From NCBI GenBank assembly GCA_964405975.1, contig CAYOPW010000087.1, forward strand, positions 1-6,746: 6,746 bases of DNA, read 5' to 3'. Shown piece after piece: positions 3,928 through 6,746 of the stretch (position 1 is the stretch's first letter; each line of letters begins with the position of its first letter). Source of the DNA: Hyphomicrobium_A sp964405975 (GTDB lineage: Bacteria; Pseudomonadota; Alphaproteobacteria; Rhizobiales; Hyphomicrobiaceae). The notes under the pieces are model-generated. The model saw only the letters and a list, made by a program, of their open reading frames with translations. It was not told where the DNA came from and searched no databases. The position numbers and the translations under genes were made by a program.

Positions 3928-6746
3928 ATGGCTGAGATTATTGACGGCCGCAAGCGCATCCGGAAGAAATTCGGATCCATCCACGAAGTCGCGGCGATGC
4001 CCAACCTCATCGAGGTTCAGAAAAGCTCGTATGACGACTTTTTGATGGTGAAGGAACCCCCCGGCGGCCGCTCTGACGATCACGGCTTGCAGGCCGTGTT
4101 CAAATCGGTTTTCCCGATCTCCGATTTTTCGGGGCGGGCGACGCTGGAATTCGTGCGCTACGAGTTTGAGCCTGAGAAGTATGACGTCGAAGAGTGCATG
4201 CAGCGTGACATGACCTACTCGGCACCGCTGAAGGTCAAGCTGCGCCTCATCGTATTCGATATAAACGAAGAGACCGGCTCCAAGTCCGTCAAGGATGTTA
4301 AGGAGCAGGATGTCTATATGGGCGACATGCCGCTCATGACGTCCAACGGCACGTTCGTCATCAATGGCACTGAGCGCGTGATCGTCAGTCAGATGCACCG
4401 TTCGCCTGGTGTTTTCTTCGACCATGACCGCGGGCGCACGCACGCGTCGGGCAAGCTGTTGTTTGCCGCGCGCATAATCCCCTATCGCGGCTCGTGGCTC
4501 GACTTCGAATTCGACGCCAAGGATATTGTCTATGTGCGTATCGACCGGCGCCGCAAACTGCCGGTCACGACACTTCTTTATGCGCTGGGTCTCAACGATG
4601 AAGAGATCCTCGCTACGTTTTACAAGCACATCCTCGTCAAGGAATCCAAGCGCGGCTGGAAGATGCCGTTCGTGCCCGAGAAAATGCGCGGCATGACGCC
4701 GGTTGGCGAATTGGCTGATGCCAAAACGGGCGAGGTGGTGATCAAAGCAGGCGAAAAAATCACCGCACGCAAGGCGCGTGAGTTGTCGAATGGCGGTCTG
4801 AAGGAAGTGCTCGTTTCCGCCGACGATCTGGCTGGCCGCTATCTTGCTGAGGACATCGTCGATCTGGCGACGGGCAAGATCCACGCCGAGGCTGGCGATG
4901 AGCTCGACGCCAATCTGCTCGCTGAGCTCAAAGACCAGAAGATCAAGGAATTTCCCATACTCGACATTGATCACGTCAACGTCGGAGCCTTCATTCGCAA
5001 CACGCTGAACATCGACAAGAACGCAAATCAGGAAGAAGCGGTAATGGACATTTACCGGGTCATTCGACCCGGCGAGCCGCCGACTATCGAAGCGGCGACG
5101 GCGCTCTTCAAGATGCTGTTCTTCGATCCTGAACGCTATGACCTCTCTGCCGTTGGACGCGTGAAGATGAACATGCGCCTTGAGCTGGACGCGCCGGACA
5201 CCATGCGCGTGCTGCGCAAGGAAGACATCCTTGCGGTCATCAAGACGCTTGTCGATTTGCGTGACGGCAAAGGCGATATCGACGATATCGATCACCTCGG
5301 CAACAGACGTGTGCGCTCCGTGGGCGAGCTCATGGAGAACCAATACCGCGTCGGCTTGCTGCGCATGGAACGGGCGATCAAGGAGCGCATGAGTTCGGTC
5401 GATATTGACACGGTCATGCCCCAAGACCTGATCAACGCCAAGCCGGCGGCCGCGGCGGTGCGCGAGTTCTTCGGCTCCTCGCAGCTTTCGCAGTTCATGG
5501 ATCAGACCAACCCGCTGTCAGAGATCACCCATAAGCGGCGACTTTCGGCGCTGGGGCCGGGCGGCCTTACGCGTGAACGCGCGGGCTTCGAGGTGCGAGA
5601 CGTGCATCCCACGCACTACGGACGCATCTGTCCCATTGAGACGCCAGAAGGCCCCAATATCGGCCTCATCAATTCGCTGGCAACGTTTGCGCGCGTCAAC
5701 AAGTACGGCTTCATCGAGAGCCCATACCGCAAGGTGGTGCATGGCAAGTTGACCGATGAAGTCGTTTACCTGTCGGCGATGGAGGAGATGCGCCATCACG
5801 TTGCGCAGGCCAATGCCAAGATCGACGCCAAGGGCAAGCTTACAGGCGATCTCATCACCTGCCGCTACCAGGGCGACGTCTTGCTCGTCTCGTCTGAGAA
5901 GGTGGACTACATCGACGTTTCGCCCAAGCAACTTGTTTCGGTTGCCGCGGCGCTCATCCCGTTCCTGGAGAATGACGACGCCAACCGCGCCCTGATGGGC
6001 TCAAACATGCAGCGGCAGGCCGTGCCCCTAATCAAGGCCGAGGCGCCGTTGGTTGGCACCGGCATGGAAGAGGTTGTGGCGCGAGATTCCGGGGCGGCCA
6101 TTGCTGCGCGGCGCACGGGCGTTGTCGACCAGGTCGACGCGACGCGTATCGTAATCCGCGCAACCGAGGAGACCGACCCGTCCAAGCCGGGTGTCGACAT
6201 CTACCGGCTGCGCAAGTTTCAGCGCTCCAACCAGAACACCTGCATCAATCAGCGCCCTCTGGTTCATGTTGGCGACCAGGTGCAAGCTGGTGAGATTATC
6301 GCTGACGGTCCCTCGACCGATTTGGGTGATCTCGCTCTCGGCAAGAACGTGCTCGTCGCGTTCATGCCTTGGATGGGTTACAACTTCGAGGACTCTATCC
6401 TCCTGTCAGAGCGGGTCGTCTTTGACGACGTATTCACATCGATTCACATCGAGGAATTCGAGGTCATGGCTCGTGACACCAAGCTTGGCCCCGAGGAGAT
6501 CACGCGTGACATTCCAAACGTTTCCGAAGAAGCGCTAAAGAACCTTGACGAAGCCGGTATCGTCTACATCGGCGCAGAGGTAGACCCCGGCGACATTCTG
6601 GTTGGCAAGATTACGCCTAAGGGCGAAAGCCCGATGACACCGGAAGAAAAGCTCCTACGCGCCATTTTCGGTGAGAAGGCCTCCGACGTGCGCGACACGT
6701 CGTTGCGGCTGCCGCCGGGCGTATCAGGCACGGTTGTCGAAGTCCG
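3928..6746 (+). CDS. rpoB: RNA polymerase beta subunit, N-terminal 939 codons (3' end outside window)
   Basis: RpoB forms one pincer of RNA polymerase and part of the active site. The frame is open with no stop from ATG 3928 to the window end; family members have about 1340-1390 residues, so roughly two thirds are present. AAGGAG (3917-3922) lies five bases upstream. Landmarks: SNGTFVINGTERVIVSQMHRSPG (starting at residue 139) of the protrusion; the beta-lobe region around 250-400; the rifampicin cluster GSSQLSQFMDQTNPLSEITH (516-535) and KRRLSALGPGG; RICPIETPEGPNIGLINS (566-583); and GYNFEDSILLSERVV, with E821-D822 equivalent to E. coli E813-D814 near the catalytic site. The classic resistance positions are wild type: D525, H535, S540 and L542 (E. 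coli D516, H526, S531, L533). The lysines of the active site and the clamp-contacting C-terminus lie beyond the window, and rpoC would be expected next. Confidence 0.98.
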   Translation, partial: MAEIIDGRKRIRKKFGSIHEVAAMPNLIEVQKSSYDDFLMVKEPPGGRSDDHGLQAVFKSVFPISDFSGRATLEFVRYEFEPEKYDVEECMQRDMTYSAPLKVKLRLIVFDINEETGSKSVKDVKEQDVYMGDMPLMTSNGTFVINGTERVIVSQMHRSPGVFFDHDRGRTHASGKLLFAARIIPYRGSWLDFEFDAKDIVYVRIDRRRKLPVTTLLYALGLNDEEILATFYKHILVKESKRGWKMPFVPEKMRGMTPVGELADAKTGEVVIKAGEKITARKARELSNGGLKEVLVSADDLAGRYLAEDIVDLATGKIHAEAGDELDANLLAELKDQKIKEFPILDIDHVNVGAFIRNTLNIDKNANQEEAVMDIYRVIRPGEPPTIEAATALFKMLFFDPERYDLSAVGRVKMNMRLELDAPDTMRVLRKEDILAVIKTLVDLRDGKGDIDDIDHLGNRRVRSVGELMENQYRVGLLRMERAIKERMSSVDIDTVMPQDLINAKPAAAAVREFFGSSQLSQFMDQTNPLSEITHKRRLSALGPGGLTRERAGFEVRDVHPTHYGRICPIETPEGPNIGLINSLATFARVNKYGFIESPYRKVVHGKLTDEVVYLSAMEEMRHHVAQANAKIDAKGKLTGDLITCRYQGDVLLVSSEKVDYIDVSPKQLVSVAAALIPFLENDDANRALMGSNMQRQAVPLIKAEAPLVGTGMEEVVARDSGAAIAARRTGVVDQVDATRIVIRATEETDPSKPGVDIYRLRKFQRSNQNTCINQRPLVHVGDQVQAGEIIADGPSTDLGDLALGKNVLVAFMPWMGYNFEDSILLSERVVFDDVFTSIHIEEFEVMARDTKLGPEEITRDIPNVSEEALKNLDEAGIVYIGAEVDPGDILVGKITPKGESPMTPEEKLLRAIFGEKASDVRDTSLRLPPGVSGTVVEV

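Noticed and set aside
3847..5424. 525-codon open frame on the - strand opposite rpoB
   Set aside because: It lies almost entirely antisense to the conserved rpoB sequence, has no recognisable family features, and is expected from GC-biased codons; it also overlaps the rpoB leader.
6432..6451. Perfect tandem 10-base repeat (ATTCACATCG twice) inside rpoB
   Set aside because: The period is not a multiple of three and the encoded FTSIHIE is normal conserved RpoB sequence, so the repeat is incidental.

Overview
The window is a chromosomal block of ribosomal-protein and RNA-polymerase genes, all on the + strand: end of trnW (tRNA-Trp) - secE - nusG - rplK - rplA - rplJ - rplL - start of rpoB. The organism is most likely an alphaproteobacterium, probably Hyphomicrobiales (Rhizobiales) or a relative. 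The reasons are the trnW-secE-nusG-rplKAJL-rpoB order, the short 65-residue SecE with one membrane segment, the GTG start of L10 with an MDRA N-terminus, the sequence style of RpoB and NusG, and a moderately high GC content judged by eye. The genus-level idea is inference; no search was run.

Layout: 1-54 is the 3' two thirds of tRNA-Trp (anticodon CCA). 55-154 is a short leader with two hairpins. 155-352 secE and 416-952 nusG are the protein-export and transcription-elongation pair. 953-1137 is the rplK leader; it holds a possible 11-codon peptide gene and a foldable region that reaches the rplK ribosome binding site. 1138-1566 rplK (L11) and 1571-2320 rplA (L1) are 4 bases apart. 2321-2695 is a 375-base gene-free leader for rplJ, with an attenuator-like pair of competing hairpins and then an L10-leader-like region. 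2696-3214 rplJ (L10) and 3308-3682 rplL (L7/L12) encode the ribosomal stalk, with a hairpin between them. 3683-3927 is a highly structured spacer with five consecutive stem-loops. 3928 to the window end is the first 939 codons of rpoB.

Together these genes supply a SecYEG translocon subunit, the elongation factor NusG, the L1 and L11/L10/L12 stalk regions of the 50S subunit, and the RNA polymerase beta subunit. In Escherichia coli the same genes are controlled by translational feedback (L1 on rplKA, L10-L12 on rplJL) and by attenuation plus RNase III cleavage between rplL and rpoB. The spacers here have shapes that would fit the same logic.

The coding content is ordinary, conserved and intact. 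I found no mobile element, CRISPR array, defence gene or new protein system. The parts worth a second look are the non-coding leaders and spacers, above all the five-hairpin rplL-rpoB spacer and the small ORF before rplK.
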